This document shows positions 17,186 to 26,428 of a stretch of 64,000 nt of DNA, one piece after another. The notes under the pieces are model-generated. The model did not search any database, was not told the origin of the DNA, and worked only from the letters and a program-made list of their open reading frames with translations. Each line of letters starts with the position of its first letter. Position 1 is the first letter of the stretch. A program made the translations under genes and the position numbers. Origin of the DNA: Clostridium fermenticellae (GTDB lineage Bacteria > Bacillota > Clostridia > Clostridiales > Clostridiaceae). Location of the stretch: the NCBI RefSeq assembly GCF_003600355.1, contig NZ_CP032416.1, forward strand, positions 1,074,183 through 1,138,182, given 5' to 3'.

Positions 17186-18151
17186 TTATATGATCCTTCT
17201 GTCTTTAAATAAATCTCTTGGATCTATTTGTACTTTACATAACCTTTTTACTACATTTTCTTCATAATGTTTTGTGCAGCTTCCACAAATACCCTCACCA
17301 CAAGTCATCTTTGCATTATTACAGCATGAAAGATTTATAGATTTATCTATAAATTTAATGATTTTATAGGTCATTATATCAGGCCCTCCACAGTGAAGTA
17401 AATTGACCTTGTATTTGTTTAAGATTTCACTTAGCTTGGATTTAAAGTCATCTGTGAGATTTCCATGATCAAGTATAGAACAGTCTATAACTTCCAAATT
17501 GAATTTTTTAAAGTAATCTTTATAGATATCTTTATTGTATTTACATTCAATCAGTGAAATAATTTTATTGCCATTTGAATATAATTTTTTCATAACAGGA
17601 ATTGATGGAGCTATACCTATTTCACGAGCAGTAATTATTGATATTCCATTTTTAGATTTATTTATATTTAATAGCCCCATTATACCATTTGAAAAAGGTC
17701 CTCTTACTAAGAGATCGTTTCCTTCAGCCGATTCAGATAATTTCTGGGTTTTTATTCCGGTTACTTTTATTAAGAGTTTTATAATACAGCTATCAATGTC
17801 TGACTCCATCACAGATATTGGAACATCATAGTAATTTAAACTGTCTAAAGTCCTTAAAAATATAAAACTTCCTGGATACTTTAACTCTTTTGCAAGACTT
17901 TGAGATACTTTTATTCTAAACATATACAGGTTATCCTCAAAAGATTCTTTTTCTATCAATTTGCATTTATAAGTCTCTCTTATTTTTGAAGCAGTAGCTC
18001 CATTTGATAGATACTTTTCATATATACATACTCCACACCAATCTTTACACTGACAAAATTCATTATTAGAAAGCTGTGAGCAGTGTACACAATTGTTAGT
18101 TTCGGCTAGGTGACATGGGCAATATATACTTCCAGCGTCGATACAATACAT
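17186..18151 (-). CDS. PyrK-like electron transfer subunit with N-terminal Cys-rich domain
   Basis: The central and C-terminal parts resemble dihydroorotate dehydrogenase electron-transfer subunits: an FAD-binding beta-barrel (about residues 45-145), an NAD-binding domain, and a C-terminal 2Fe-2S site MTCGEGICGSCTKHY with a further Cys before KVQIDP. The first 50 residues add a Cys-rich module (CPCHLAETNNCVHC and CQCKDWCGVC) not found in ordinary PyrK. I start at ATG 18151, 6 bases after AGGTGGTGAT; a GTG at 18166 would lie inside that site. There is no pyrD nearby, so a role in pyrimidine synthesis is unlikely. It probably feeds electrons to the adjacent FAD oxidoreductase. Confidence 0.8.
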   Translation of the reverse strand: MYCIDAGSIYCPCHLAETNNCVHCSQLSNNEFCQCKDWCGVCIYEKYLSNGATASKIRETYKCKLIEKESFEDNLYMFRIKVSQSLAKELKYPGSFIFLRTLDSLNYYDVPISVMESDIDSCIIKLLIKVTGIKTQKLSESAEGNDLLVRGPFSNGIMGLLNINKSKNGISIITAREIGIAPSIPVMKKLYSNGNKIISLIECKYNKDIYKDYFKKFNLEVIDCSILDHGNLTDDFKSKLSEILNKYKVNLLHCGGPDIMTYKIIKFIDKSINLSCCNNAKMTCGEGICGSCTKHYEENVVKRLCKVQIDPRDLFKDRRII

Positions 18152-18359
18152 GTAAATAATCACCACCTATTATAATTGGCTATATTTTTTATATTAAAAG
18201 ATTTATACACAATATATATTATTTTTCATTTGGCATATTTGTTACTTTGAAACTTTTCAATATATAGTATTCCAAAAATTTATTAATAGTTTATTAATAA
18301 ATTTGAAACCTAATTGTCAAGAAAGACATTTAATATATATGTATACCATATTCCATAAT

Positions 18360-18398
18360 GAAAAAGCTACTGGTAGCGATTGCTGTCGGTAGTTTTTC
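18360..18398. other. orphan hairpin in a divergent intergenic region
   Basis: GAAAAAGCTACTGGTAGC pairs with GCTGTCGGTAGTTTTTC around GATT, followed by a T-rich stretch on the plus strand. It sits in the 404-bp gap between divergent genes, so it does not end a known gene. TTGTCA at 18316 with an AT-rich stretch downstream could start a short transcript ending here. The rest of the gap shows only A/T-rich promoter-like sequence. Confidence 0.5.
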
Positions 18399-18555
18399 TA
18401 ATCTTTTAATCTATAAACTTCCTAAAATATAATTTCATGATATAATATTAATTAACTTAGAGTATAATTAACAAATAGAAGAGACAAAAGGGATCTGCTA
18501 TAATTAATAATGAAGAAAGAATATATACACTTAAATATCATAAAGGAGAATAATT

Positions 18556-18837
18556 GTGGAAAACGATAAAATATTTGAATTCATGACTAAAATGTATGCT
18601 GACTTAAAAGAAAGTCAGGGAAAAATGTATTCTGAAATGCAAAATGGATTTGAAAATGTTAATAAAAAAATTGGTGATTTAGATAAAAAAGTTGATAATT
18701 TAGAGGGAAAAGTTGGTAGCTTAGAGGCAAAAGTTAGTAGTTTAAGGGCTATTAGAGATATTTCTAAGACATCAGATAAGGGCGAAAAGGCTTATGATTT
18801 TATAAAAGAACTTTCTAATAAAAACTTTGGCAACTAA
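18556..18837 (+). CDS. small coiled-coil protein
   Basis: This 93-residue hydrophilic protein has heptad repeats (KKIGDLDKKVDNLEGKVGSL, about residues 36-55) predicting a coiled coil in the middle. The N-terminus is KIFEFMTKMYADL. The GTG start lies 5 bases after AAAGGAGAA. There is no signal peptide. Similar short coiled-coil proteins are common and uncharacterised in clostridia. It is monocistronic, with a terminator just downstream. Confidence 0.75.
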   Translation: MENDKIFEFMTKMYADLKESQGKMYSEMQNGFENVNKKIGDLDKKVDNLEGKVGSLEAKVSSLRAIRDISKTSDKGEKAYDFIKELSNKNFGN

Positions 18838-18845
18838 TCTATATA

Positions 18846-18876
18846 AAAAAGCAGCTCTTTTAAAGAGTTGCTTTTC
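18846..18876. terminator. bidirectional terminator
   Basis: AAAAAGCAGCTCTT pairs with AAGAGTTGCTTTT around a short loop. With A runs on one side and T runs on the other it can end both the coiled-coil gene and the convergent ABC operon. Confidence 0.8.
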
Positions 18877-19675
18877 ATAGCTTATTCGTATTTTTTTTGG
18901 ATGTAAATGGAATTATATGCGGTCTATTGTTTATTGGATTTTTTATCATACACATATCTATTTTATATACACCTTTAATATTTTTCTCTGTTATAACTTC
19001 ATCAGGGGTACCACTAGTTATTATAGAACCATTATCCATAAGTATTATATAGTCACTATATTGGGAGGCCAGGTTTAGATCATGTAATACGGCGACTATT
19101 GTTATGCTTTTAGTTAGCAATTTGATAGTGTCTAGAATCTCTATTTGATGATGTAAATCAAGGTGAGATATTGGTTCATCCATTAATATGATATCAGTAT
19201 TTTGAGCAAGTGCTCTTGCTATGAGTACCCTTTGTTTTTCACCACCACTTAGTTGATTTATAATTTTATCGCGAAGCTGCCATGTGTTAGTCATGTTCAT
19301 TGCATTTTTAGCAAGTCTATAATCTTTTTTTGATTCACTTTCAAATCTTGAAAGGTAAGGGGATCTTCCCATTAAGACTATGTCTAGGGCTGTAAAATCA
19401 AAATCTATTGTTGTATTTTGTGGAACAACCGCCAGTTTTCTTGCTAGAGAACTATTTTTAAAATCAAGAATATCTATATTATCCAAAAAGATACTTTTAG
19501 TTGTAGGTTTTAAAATTTTTGAGATGTTTTTTAATAATGTGGTTTTACCGGAACCATTAGGACCTATGATTGAATAAAATTTATTTTTTGTAAAATTTAT
19601 ATTAATTTTATGTAGTATTTCTGTTTTATCAAAGCTAAAGTGTAAATCTTTAATATCAATGGCAGATGAATTCAA
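18875..19675 (-). CDS. ABC transporter ATPase, FecE/BtuD type
   Basis: This is the ATP-hydrolysing subunit of an iron-chelate/haem/cobalamin-type importer. The Walker A motif is GPNGSGKTT (about residue 38), the signature is LSGGEKQRV, Walker B is IILMDEP, and the H-loop His is in AVLHDL. It has 266 residues, the usual length. The start is TTG after GAAGGTGAT. It is the last gene of a binding-protein/permease/ATPase operon, with a 1-bp gap to the permease. Confidence 0.92.
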   Translation of the reverse strand: MNSSAIDIKDLHFSFDKTEILHKININFTKNKFYSIIGPNGSGKTTLLKNISKILKPTTKSIFLDNIDILDFKNSSLARKLAVVPQNTTIDFDFTALDIVLMGRSPYLSRFESESKKDYRLAKNAMNMTNTWQLRDKIINQLSGGEKQRVLIARALAQNTDIILMDEPISHLDLHHQIEILDTIKLLTKSITIVAVLHDLNLASQYSDYIILMDNGSIITSGTPDEVITEKNIKGVYKIDMCMIKNPINNRPHIIPFTSKKNTNKL

Positions 19676-19676
19676 A

Positions 19677-20726
19677 TTAAATCACCTTCTTTTTAGTTTT
19701 AATGAGAAGATAAATAAAATATGGGGCACCAAATAAAGCTGTTATCGCACCAATAGGTATTTCCGATGGAGCAGCTATTGTTCTTGCAATTGTATCCGAT
19801 ATTATCATAAATATAGCACCAATTATCATTGAAAATGGTAATAATACCTTATGATCAGGACCAAATATCATTCGAACAACATGAGGAATAATTAAGCCGA
19901 CAAATCCGATTACTCCACTTATTGAGACACACGCCGCAACTATTATCGAGGATACTCCAAGTATCAGTTTTTTTACAGTTTCTACATCTATTCCAAGACT
20001 TCTTGCAGTGTCATCACCTGTTAACATTATATTTAAGTCTTTTGAAAAAGATAAAATTATAATGGAACCTATAAGTAAAAATGGGAGGAGAGTTAATATT
20101 TGATTATAACTTGATGCAGACATACTTCCAAGTGTCCAAAATACAATTTTATCAAGCTGCTGTCTATTAAATACCATTATTATGGATATTAAGGAAGATA
20201 ACAAAAATCCCATAGACACACCGGCCAAAAGTAGTGTTGTAGTTGGTATTTTATTCTTTACCCTTGCTATGCTATATACAATCAACGTTGTTAAAATAGA
20301 GGATATAAAAGCAAGTACAGTAATAGTGGCATTACCAAAGATTGAACCATCTAAACCAAGAATAAACCCAATAGCAGCACCTAATGCGGAACCTGATGAA
20401 ATTCCGAGTACGTATGGATCTGCCATTGGATTTTTAAATATGGCTTGAAATGAGGCTCCAACTACAGACAATCCAATACCGACTAGTGCGGATGTTATTA
20501 TTCTAGGAAGCCTTATTTCAGTTATTATAAGAATGTGATCCTGAGATATATTACTGTAATTTACGAGATTTTTGATAAAAGGTATTTTACTACACATAAC
20601 AGAAAAAGTTTCTCTCAAAGGTATATTTGCAGATCCTAGAGTAGTTGATATTAAGGAAACCAAAATAAGTAATATTATACAAATACAAAAGCTAAGCTTA
20701 AAATGTTTTTTATGTAAAAAGCTCAT
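19677..20726 (-). CDS. FecCD/BtuC-family ABC permease
   Basis: This polytopic permease has about ten hydrophobic helices and the conserved FecCD blocks LPRIITSALVGIGLSVVGAS, GFVGLIIPHVVRM and DTIARTIAAPSEIPIGAITA. I begin at ATG 20726 (MSFLHKK), 9 bases after GAAGGAAG. The longer form from ATG 20744 would overlap that ribosome binding site. This gives 349 residues. The gap to the binding-protein gene is short, so co-translation is likely. Confidence 0.92.
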   Translation of the reverse strand: MSFLHKKHFKLSFCICIILLILVSLISTTLGSANIPLRETFSVMCSKIPFIKNLVNYSNISQDHILIITEIRLPRIITSALVGIGLSVVGASFQAIFKNPMADPYVLGISSGSALGAAIGFILGLDGSIFGNATITVLAFISSILTTLIVYSIARVKNKIPTTTLLLAGVSMGFLLSSLISIIMVFNRQQLDKIVFWTLGSMSASSYNQILTLLPFLLIGSIIILSFSKDLNIMLTGDDTARSLGIDVETVKKLILGVSSIIVAACVSISGVIGFVGLIIPHVVRMIFGPDHKVLLPFSMIIGAIFMIISDTIARTIAAPSEIPIGAITALFGAPYFIYLLIKTKKKVI

Positions 20727-20749
20727 AGTAAAATCTTCCTTCATATAAG

Positions 20750-21703
20750 TTATTTGAATGCTTCAGGATGTATTATTTTAGCCAGAGCTTCAAAACCGTC
20801 AGCTAGTCTTGGCCCTTGTCTATCTATTAAATCATCATTTATTTCAAATAGTTTATTATCTTTGACTGCTTTTAGGTCTTTATATCCATTAGCAGATTTT
20901 ATACCGGCTTTTGAATTGAATTTGTTAGAGCATATCATTATGTCGGGATTCTTTTCAATAAGTTTCTCCAAACTATAATTCCAGCCCATAACATCATCAG
21001 CAGCATTTTTTCCGCCGGCCATATTGATCATTTTTCCTATAAAGGTATCTTTACCGGCAGTAAAATCACCATTTTTGCCATAACTTATAATATAATATAC
21101 TGATGGCTTGGATTTCCCTTTTATTTTTGATTCTACATTTTGTATTTTCTGTTTCATATTTGAAACTACAGTATAGGCTTTTTGATTTTCGTTTAAAACA
21201 TTTCCTATAGTTTTTATTAAATCATATGTATTTTCAAAGCTTTCAGTATTTGATAAAACTAAAACGTTCAACTTAAGCTGTTGTAATTTTTTTAATGTGT
21301 CTGGCTTTGTAAGACTGGAGGTTATTATGAGATCAGGCTTCAGTTCGACAATTTTTTCAACATTTGGATCTGTAATTGAGCCTAAGGATTGAATTTTAAG
21401 TGCAGCTTTTGGATAATCACAATAATCAGTTCTTCCCACAAGTGTACCCTGTTTATTTAATGCATATATTATCTCCGTTATATTTGGTGATAATGATATG
21501 ACTCTTTTAGGTTCATTCTTGATTACAATTTGTTTCTTTAATGAATCGCTTACTTCAAGTGGGTAAGTTGTATTTTTTACTACTTCATTCTTCTTAGTAT
21601 TATTTGAAGATTGATTATTTGAATTTGATGAACTGCATCCAGTAAATATCAATGAAAACATTATTAAAAATACTAGAATTAAGTTCCATTTTTTTTTAAA
21701 CAT
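20750..21703 (-). CDS. lipoprotein substrate-binding protein, BtuF/FhuD-like
   Basis: This is the extracellular receptor for the importer. It has a lipoprotein signal with lipobox LIFTGC (Cys about residue 20), a Ser/Asn-rich linker, then a two-lobe class III binding fold (VISLSPNITEIIYALN; LKPDLIITSS). I begin at ATG 21703, 7 bases after GGAGGTA. An upstream in-frame extension to 21760 has no ribosome binding site and would spoil the signal peptide. The sequence resembles cobalamin-binding BtuF, but no cobalamin riboswitch is visible in the 320-bp gap upstream, so a siderophore or haem remains possible. Confidence 0.88.
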   Translation of the reverse strand: MFKKKWNLILVFLIMFSLIFTGCSSSNSNNQSSNNTKKNEVVKNTTYPLEVSDSLKKQIVIKNEPKRVISLSPNITEIIYALNKQGTLVGRTDYCDYPKAALKIQSLGSITDPNVEKIVELKPDLIITSSLTKPDTLKKLQQLKLNVLVLSNTESFENTYDLIKTIGNVLNENQKAYTVVSNMKQKIQNVESKIKGKSKPSVYYIISYGKNGDFTAGKDTFIGKMINMAGGKNAADDVMGWNYSLEKLIEKNPDIMICSNKFNSKAGIKSANGYKDLKAVKDNKLFEINDDLIDRQGPRLADGFEALAKIIHPEAFK

Positions 21704-22022
21704 TTGTGTATACCTCCAATGGTTGTAAATATTTAGATTGTAAAAATAAAGTAAAAACATATATACAATGTTAAATTTAATTTAAGTATAACATTTTTAT
21801 TAAATTTATAGCAAATAATATAGTTTTAGAGAATATAAACGTATACATTACTATCTTTTATATAATATTAATTATTAAAATATAAAGATTGTCATTTGAG
21901 TAATAGCCATAAATTTAATATAATTATCTAAGAACAATTGTATTGTATTATTTTATGTGATATTTTAAATTAAATAATATTTTAGTTTACAAGAAAAAAT
22001 TTAGTATAGAAAGGTAGATATT

Positions 22023-22919
22023 ATGGATTTCAAAAAATTAGAACTTGAAGATAAGGAACTTTTTGATAAATACATTTATCCATATAAATTTTTAAGCTGT
22101 GAATATTCATTTACAACTTTGTATATTTGGAGAGATGCATGTGATATTAGATATACTATTTATAAAAATGCACTTATAATAAAGAAAAAAGATTTTAATG
22201 GTGATTACTACTTTATGCAACCTTTGGGATATGATAAAGACGATCTAAAAGATATAGTCGAGAAACTTTCAAATTATAAGATGGAATTTCATATGGAATA
22301 CTTATTTAAGGACTTAGAAGAAAATTTTATAGTTGAAATAAAGAGTTTATTTGGAAATATTGATGGATGCATAAAAGAGGATAGAGATAATTTTGATTAT
22401 CTTTATGAAGCTAAGAAACTTATTATGTTGTCTGGCAAAAAACTTCATAAAAAGAAGAACCATTATAATTCTTTTGTCAAGAATTATAATTATGAGGTGG
22501 TAAGTATAAATAGTAAAAATGTAGCAGATGATGTTATAGAATCAGCACGTACTTGGTATGATGAAAATAAAAGTGGACAGGAAGATATGCTATATTATGA
22601 ATTACAGGGTATAGAAGATATAGTTGATAATATTGAAAAACTATCCTTAGTGGGTATAGCTGTATATATTGATGGTAAGATTGCAGCGTTTACGATAGGA
22701 GAAAGATTAAACAGTAAACTAGCTGTGATTCACATTGAGAAGGCTGATAGAAATGTAAATGGAGCATACAGCTTTATAAATAAAGAATTTGTTGATAGAT
22801 GTTTTAACGATGCTGAAATAATAAATAGAGAACAGGATCTTGGGATTGTAGGACTTAGAAAGTCAAAGATGTCTTATTACCCTATAAAATTGGAAAAAAA
22901 ATTTATTTTAAATTGCTAG
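22023..22919 (+). CDS. DUF2156 (phosphatidylglycerol lysyltransferase C-terminal-like) protein
   Basis: This 298-residue soluble protein has two GNAT-like halves as in DUF2156/LPG-synthase C-terminal proteins (start MDFKKLELEDKELFDKY, middle LSGKKLHKKKNHYNSFVK, end NREQDLGIVGLRKSKMSYYP). It lacks the membrane domain of MprF. An aminoacyl- or acyl-transfer reaction is plausible but unproven. The ATG follows AAAGGTAG. A GNAT gene starts 25 bp downstream, so both probably belong to one operon. Confidence 0.8.
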   Translation: MDFKKLELEDKELFDKYIYPYKFLSCEYSFTTLYIWRDACDIRYTIYKNALIIKKKDFNGDYYFMQPLGYDKDDLKDIVEKLSNYKMEFHMEYLFKDLEENFIVEIKSLFGNIDGCIKEDRDNFDYLYEAKKLIMLSGKKLHKKKNHYNSFVKNYNYEVVSINSKNVADDVIESARTWYDENKSGQEDMLYYELQGIEDIVDNIEKLSLVGIAVYIDGKIAAFTIGERLNSKLAVIHIEKADRNVNGAYSFINKEFVDRCFNDAEIINREQDLGIVGLRKSKMSYYPIKLEKKFILNC

Positions 22920-22944
22920 TATGAAAGGAAAAGAGGATGTATAT

Positions 22945-23511
22945 ATGTCAGTAAAGAATTTACTAAAAGGTAAAAAAGTTAAACTTACAGCTTTTACAGA
23001 TGAAGATATAACAGAATTAGAAAGATGGTATAATGATATATATTTTTTAAGATTTTATGATATGGTTGTATCATATCCACATGAAAAAAGTGAATTAAAG
23101 GAAATGATATCTTCTATAAGAAGATCAAATAATGAATATATATTTGCAATAAGGACTATACAGGATAATAAGCTTATAGGTATTACTGGATTTGAAGACA
23201 TACTTTGGAATAATGGTACCGGAGTAATATATATAGGAATAGGAAAACAGGAGTATAGGGGGAGGGGATTTGCAAAAGAAGCTCTTTACCTAACTATGGA
23301 ATTTGGTTTTGAAGAACTTAATTTGAATAGAATACAATTAAATGTAATAGAATATAATAAAAGTGCAATAGGGTTATATGAAAAACTTGGATTTAAAAAA
23401 GAAGGAGTCTATAGAGAATTTATTCATAGGGATGGAACAAGATATGATATGTATTTGTATGGAATCTTAAGAAACGAATGGGATTCAATATATAAAATAT
23501 ACCAGTTATAA
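22945..23511 (+). CDS. GNAT N-acetyltransferase, RimJ/RimL type
   Basis: This 188-residue acetyltransferase carries the acetyl-CoA loop QEYRGRGFAKEAL (about residue 100) and the LNVIEYNKSAIGLYEKLGF block of the RimJ/L group. I begin at ATG 22945, 7-8 bases after AGAGGATG. An ATG at 22921 abuts the previous stop and lacks a ribosome binding site. The acceptor (protein N-terminus or small molecule) cannot be told. Confidence 0.88.
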   Translation: MSVKNLLKGKKVKLTAFTDEDITELERWYNDIYFLRFYDMVVSYPHEKSELKEMISSIRRSNNEYIFAIRTIQDNKLIGITGFEDILWNNGTGVIYIGIGKQEYRGRGFAKEALYLTMEFGFEELNLNRIQLNVIEYNKSAIGLYEKLGFKKEGVYREFIHRDGTRYDMYLYGILRNEWDSIYKIYQL

Positions 23512-23535
23512 TATTAAAAAAAGATAAAATTTCTA

Positions 23536-23563
23536 TTGAAATTTGTGTTAAAAATGATACAAT
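23536..23563 (+). promoter_or_regulatory. promoter of the ECF S-component gene
   Basis: TTGAAA at 23536-23541, a 16-base spacer and TACAAT at 23558-23563, leaving a leader of about 85 bases before the ATG. Confidence 0.6.
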
Positions 23564-23570
23564 AAAACCG

Positions 23571-23648
23571 TCGGTATTCTTATGAAACTGAACTTAATTT
23601 ATAAGAAATTATCCGAATTATATCCTAAAAGGAATAAGAACGGAGGAG
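23571..23648 (+). promoter_or_regulatory. candidate switching leader (mutually exclusive pairings) before the ECF S gene
   Basis: TTCTTAT (23577-23583) can pair with ATAAGAA at 23601-23607 or with an identical ATAAGAA at 23634-23640, the latter abutting the GGAGGAG ribosome binding site. CCGT near 23568 can also pair with ACGG at the site. I do not recognise a known riboswitch class. Confidence 0.4.
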
Positions 23649-23652
23649 TATT

Positions 23653-24243
23653 ATGGAAAAGCATTTGAATTCGCTTGTTAAATTTAACACAAGGCAGCTT
23701 GCAGTAATTGGCATGTTGTCAGCAATTTCAATTTTACTTGGGATTACAGGTCTGGGATTTATACCTATACCACCAGTAAAGGCTACGATTATGCACGTCC
23801 CTGTAATTATAGGAGCCGTATTAGAAGGACCGGTAGTCGGCTGCATGGTTGGACTCATTTTTGGAGTTTTTAGCATTATACAGTCTATAACGACACCAAC
23901 ACCGGTATCATTTGCATTTATAAATCCGCTGGTATCAGTTTTACCGCGTATATTAATAGGAATAACTGCATATTATTCTTATAAATTGTGTGGTATGAAG
24001 TTTAAACATCTAGGTGCCGGGGTTGCTGGATTCATTGGTTCATGTACAAATACTATAGGTGTTATGGGTATGGTATATATCATATATTTAAAACCATATG
24101 CCAAAGCATTAAACATAAGTGTAAATGCTGCTAAAGATGGTATATTAACAGTTTGTGCTATTAATGGAATACCGGAAGCTATTTTGTCAGTATTGATAAC
24201 TATGGCAGTTGTAACAGCAGTCAGCAAAATAAGAAATAGATAA
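23653..24243 (+). CDS. ECF transporter S component (pantothenate- or folate-type)
   Basis: This 196-residue membrane protein has six hydrophobic helices and the S-component motif in helix 1 (RQLAVIGMLSAISILLG), followed by a PIPPVKATIMHVPVIIGA block that resembles PanT-like pantothenate receptors. It would bind a vitamin and dock with the shared EcfA/EcfT module encoded elsewhere. The ATG follows CGGAGGAG. It is monocistronic with its own promoter, leader and terminator. The ligand is inferred only from family resemblance. Confidence 0.8.
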   Translation: MEKHLNSLVKFNTRQLAVIGMLSAISILLGITGLGFIPIPPVKATIMHVPVIIGAVLEGPVVGCMVGLIFGVFSIIQSITTPTPVSFAFINPLVSVLPRILIGITAYYSYKLCGMKFKHLGAGVAGFIGSCTNTIGVMGMVYIIYLKPYAKALNISVNAAKDGILTVCAINGIPEAILSVLITMAVVTAVSKIRNR

Positions 24244-24253
24244 ATAAGATAAT

Positions 24254-24288
24254 AAACTCAAGTCTTACATTTTGACTTGAGTTTTTTT
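24254..24288 (+). terminator. terminator of the ECF S gene
   Basis: AAACTCAAGTC pairs with GACTTGAGTTT around a 9-base loop, followed by a T run. Confidence 0.9.
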
Positions 24289-24348
24289 ATTGTACTTAAT
24301 TATGGTATAATAAGACGAAAATGTATTTTACATAGGAGGTAAAACTTT

Positions 24349-26403
24349 ATGTTAAGAAGAAAGCTTTTAATGAATGTGCTTATAAGTACCGCAGTAACAG
24401 GTATGCTTATGATGTCTTCTTACAAAGTTAGTGCAGCATATGCTGTGAATAGTGAAAGGCTTTGGGGAAGTGACAGATATGAAACTTGCTCAAAGATTGT
24501 AGAAGAAGGTTGGAAAACGACTTCTAATTATGCAGTAATAGTCAATGGAGAAAATTTTCCTGATGCCTTAAGTGCATCTGTACTTGCTAAGAAATACGAT
24601 GCACCAATTCTATTGACTGAAGCAGATAAATTAGATGATAATTCTTATAATGAATTGAAGAGATTAAATGTTAAACAAGCTATAATTGTAGGTGGAGATG
24701 GTGTGGTTAATCCATCAATAGAAAAATCAGTTCAAAATATGGGTATAAGTACCCAGAGATTTTATGGGTTAGATAGAAATGAAACTTCAGCTGCAGTTGC
24801 AGGGCAAGTAGGTACTGAAAATGGTATAATACTTGCAGCTGATTCTGATTTTCATGATGCTCTTTCAATAGCACCTATAGCAGCAAAACTTCAGATACCT
24901 ATAATACTTATGCCTAAAGATACTGTGCCGGATTCTGTAATGAATTTTATAAGCGGCAGAGATATACCTAAAACGTATGTACTTGGAAATAGCGATGTTA
25001 TATCAGATAGTGCTGCATATCAATTTCCTAATGTTCAAAGAATAACTGGTAAGGACAATTATGATATGAATATAAATATAATTAAAGCTTTTGAGGACAA
25101 GTTTAATTTTAACAATATCTGTTTGGCATATTCAGAACAGTTTCCAGATGCATTAAGTACATCTGCATTTGCAGCCATAAATGGCAATCCTATTGTATTT
25201 GTTAGTGATAATAATGATTTAAATGCAAAATATCTTTTAGCAGATAAAAAATCAGATGTTAAGAATATGTATGTCATAGGCGGTAGTGCTGGAATAAAGG
25301 ATTCTGAACTTGATGACATAAAACAATCAATTAACTATGAAGTTGATGATACGAAAAGTAATTCAGGGTCTAACGTATATTACTATAATGTCGAAAATAA
25401 TGGTTCAAGCATTGTAAATGATGGCGGATACATGTATTTTGGTTTGAACTCCAATAATTCAATATCAGGATTAACCAAAGGAATTTACTCAATAAAATCA
25501 GATAATACAGATATAACAAAAGCACAAAAGATATCAGATGATTTTGCAAATAAGATATGGTCTAACAATAACTGGTTGTATTATGCAGATTATAGTGATA
25601 ATAATGGGAATGGTGCATTTTTCAGGGTTAATAAGACCGGAACCGATAAACAAAAGGTAAGTGACAATAATTTAAGATATTTAAATTTTGATGGAGATAA
25701 TATATATTATTCAGAGTACATAAGCAGTGACAATCCTAAGAATTTTTTAATTTATAAAATGAATGGCGATGGAACCTCCAAACAGCAAATAGGTTCAGCT
25801 CGCGGAATTTACCTTCAAAAGGTTGACAATTATATATATTATTTAAATGTAGATGATAATTATAGAATATATAGAATTAGTACAGATGGTTTGTACAATC
25901 AGTTGATTTCAAATGATTCAGCTATTGATTATATGAAAGTATCAGGTGATTTTATATATTATTGTAATAGTGATGACAATGACAGTATATATAGAATTAG
26001 AAAAGATGGTACACAAAGACAAAAGTTAAATTTTGATAATAGCAAAAATGTAAATATAGTTGGTAATTATATTTATTATGGTTCAGCCGATGATAATAAT
26101 TCAGATTCATTGTATAAAATGGAAATCGACGGGTCAAATAAAAAACTTTTGAGTTCTGTTGACTGTTCCACAGCAATCAAGGTTAAGGATGATTATATAT
26201 ATTGCTCTGGCTATAATTCTAAAGGAATATACAGCATAAAAACTGATGGAAGTAGTTATAAGCTTATAAATAATAGCAGCAATATAGTTTCTTTAAATAC
26301 AATAGGAAATTGGATATACTATGGTACAATTGATCCGACTAGCATGGAGATTAATTTATATAGAATGAAATTAGATGGTTCGTCAAATCAAAAAATACAA
26401 TAA
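24349..26403 (+). CDS. secreted cell-wall-binding protein: three CWB2 repeats plus DUF5050-like propeller
   Basis: The 684-residue protein begins with a signal peptide (basic MLRRK, hydrophobic core, cleavage near VSAAYA). Three cell-wall-binding type 2 repeats follow (about residues 35-125, 130-220, 225-320; first one RLWGSDRYETCSKIVEEGW), the fold that anchors clostridial S-layer proteins to wall polymer. The rest (about 340-684) is a series of YY-rich repeats (IYRIRKDGTQRQKL and similar) typical of the DUF5050 beta-propeller. The ATG follows AGGAGG. It is probably displayed on the surface; the ligand of the propeller is unknown. Confidence 0.88.
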   Translation: MLRRKLLMNVLISTAVTGMLMMSSYKVSAAYAVNSERLWGSDRYETCSKIVEEGWKTTSNYAVIVNGENFPDALSASVLAKKYDAPILLTEADKLDDNSYNELKRLNVKQAIIVGGDGVVNPSIEKSVQNMGISTQRFYGLDRNETSAAVAGQVGTENGIILAADSDFHDALSIAPIAAKLQIPIILMPKDTVPDSVMNFISGRDIPKTYVLGNSDVISDSAAYQFPNVQRITGKDNYDMNINIIKAFEDKFNFNNICLAYSEQFPDALSTSAFAAINGNPIVFVSDNNDLNAKYLLADKKSDVKNMYVIGGSAGIKDSELDDIKQSINYEVDDTKSNSGSNVYYYNVENNGSSIVNDGGYMYFGLNSNNSISGLTKGIYSIKSDNTDITKAQKISDDFANKIWSNNNWLYYADYSDNNGNGAFFRVNKTGTDKQKVSDNNLRYLNFDGDNIYYSEYISSDNPKNFLIYKMNGDGTSKQQIGSARGIYLQKVDNYIYYLNVDDNYRIYRISTDGLYNQLISNDSAIDYMKVSGDFIYYCNSDDNDSIYRIRKDGTQRQKLNFDNSKNVNIVGNYIYYGSADDNNSDSLYKMEIDGSNKKLLSSVDCSTAIKVKDDYIYCSGYNSKGIYSIKTDGSSYKLINNSSNIVSLNTIGNWIYYGTIDPTSMEINLYRMKLDGSSNQKIQ

Positions 26404-26428
26404 TTTTGTATGTGTTGGGGGAAGATAT

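Noticed and set aside
21704-22022. Cobalamin riboswitch before the BtuFCD-like operon
   Set aside because: No B12-box or other conserved aptamer sequence could be found in this gap on the relevant strand, so the cobalamin substrate stays tentative.
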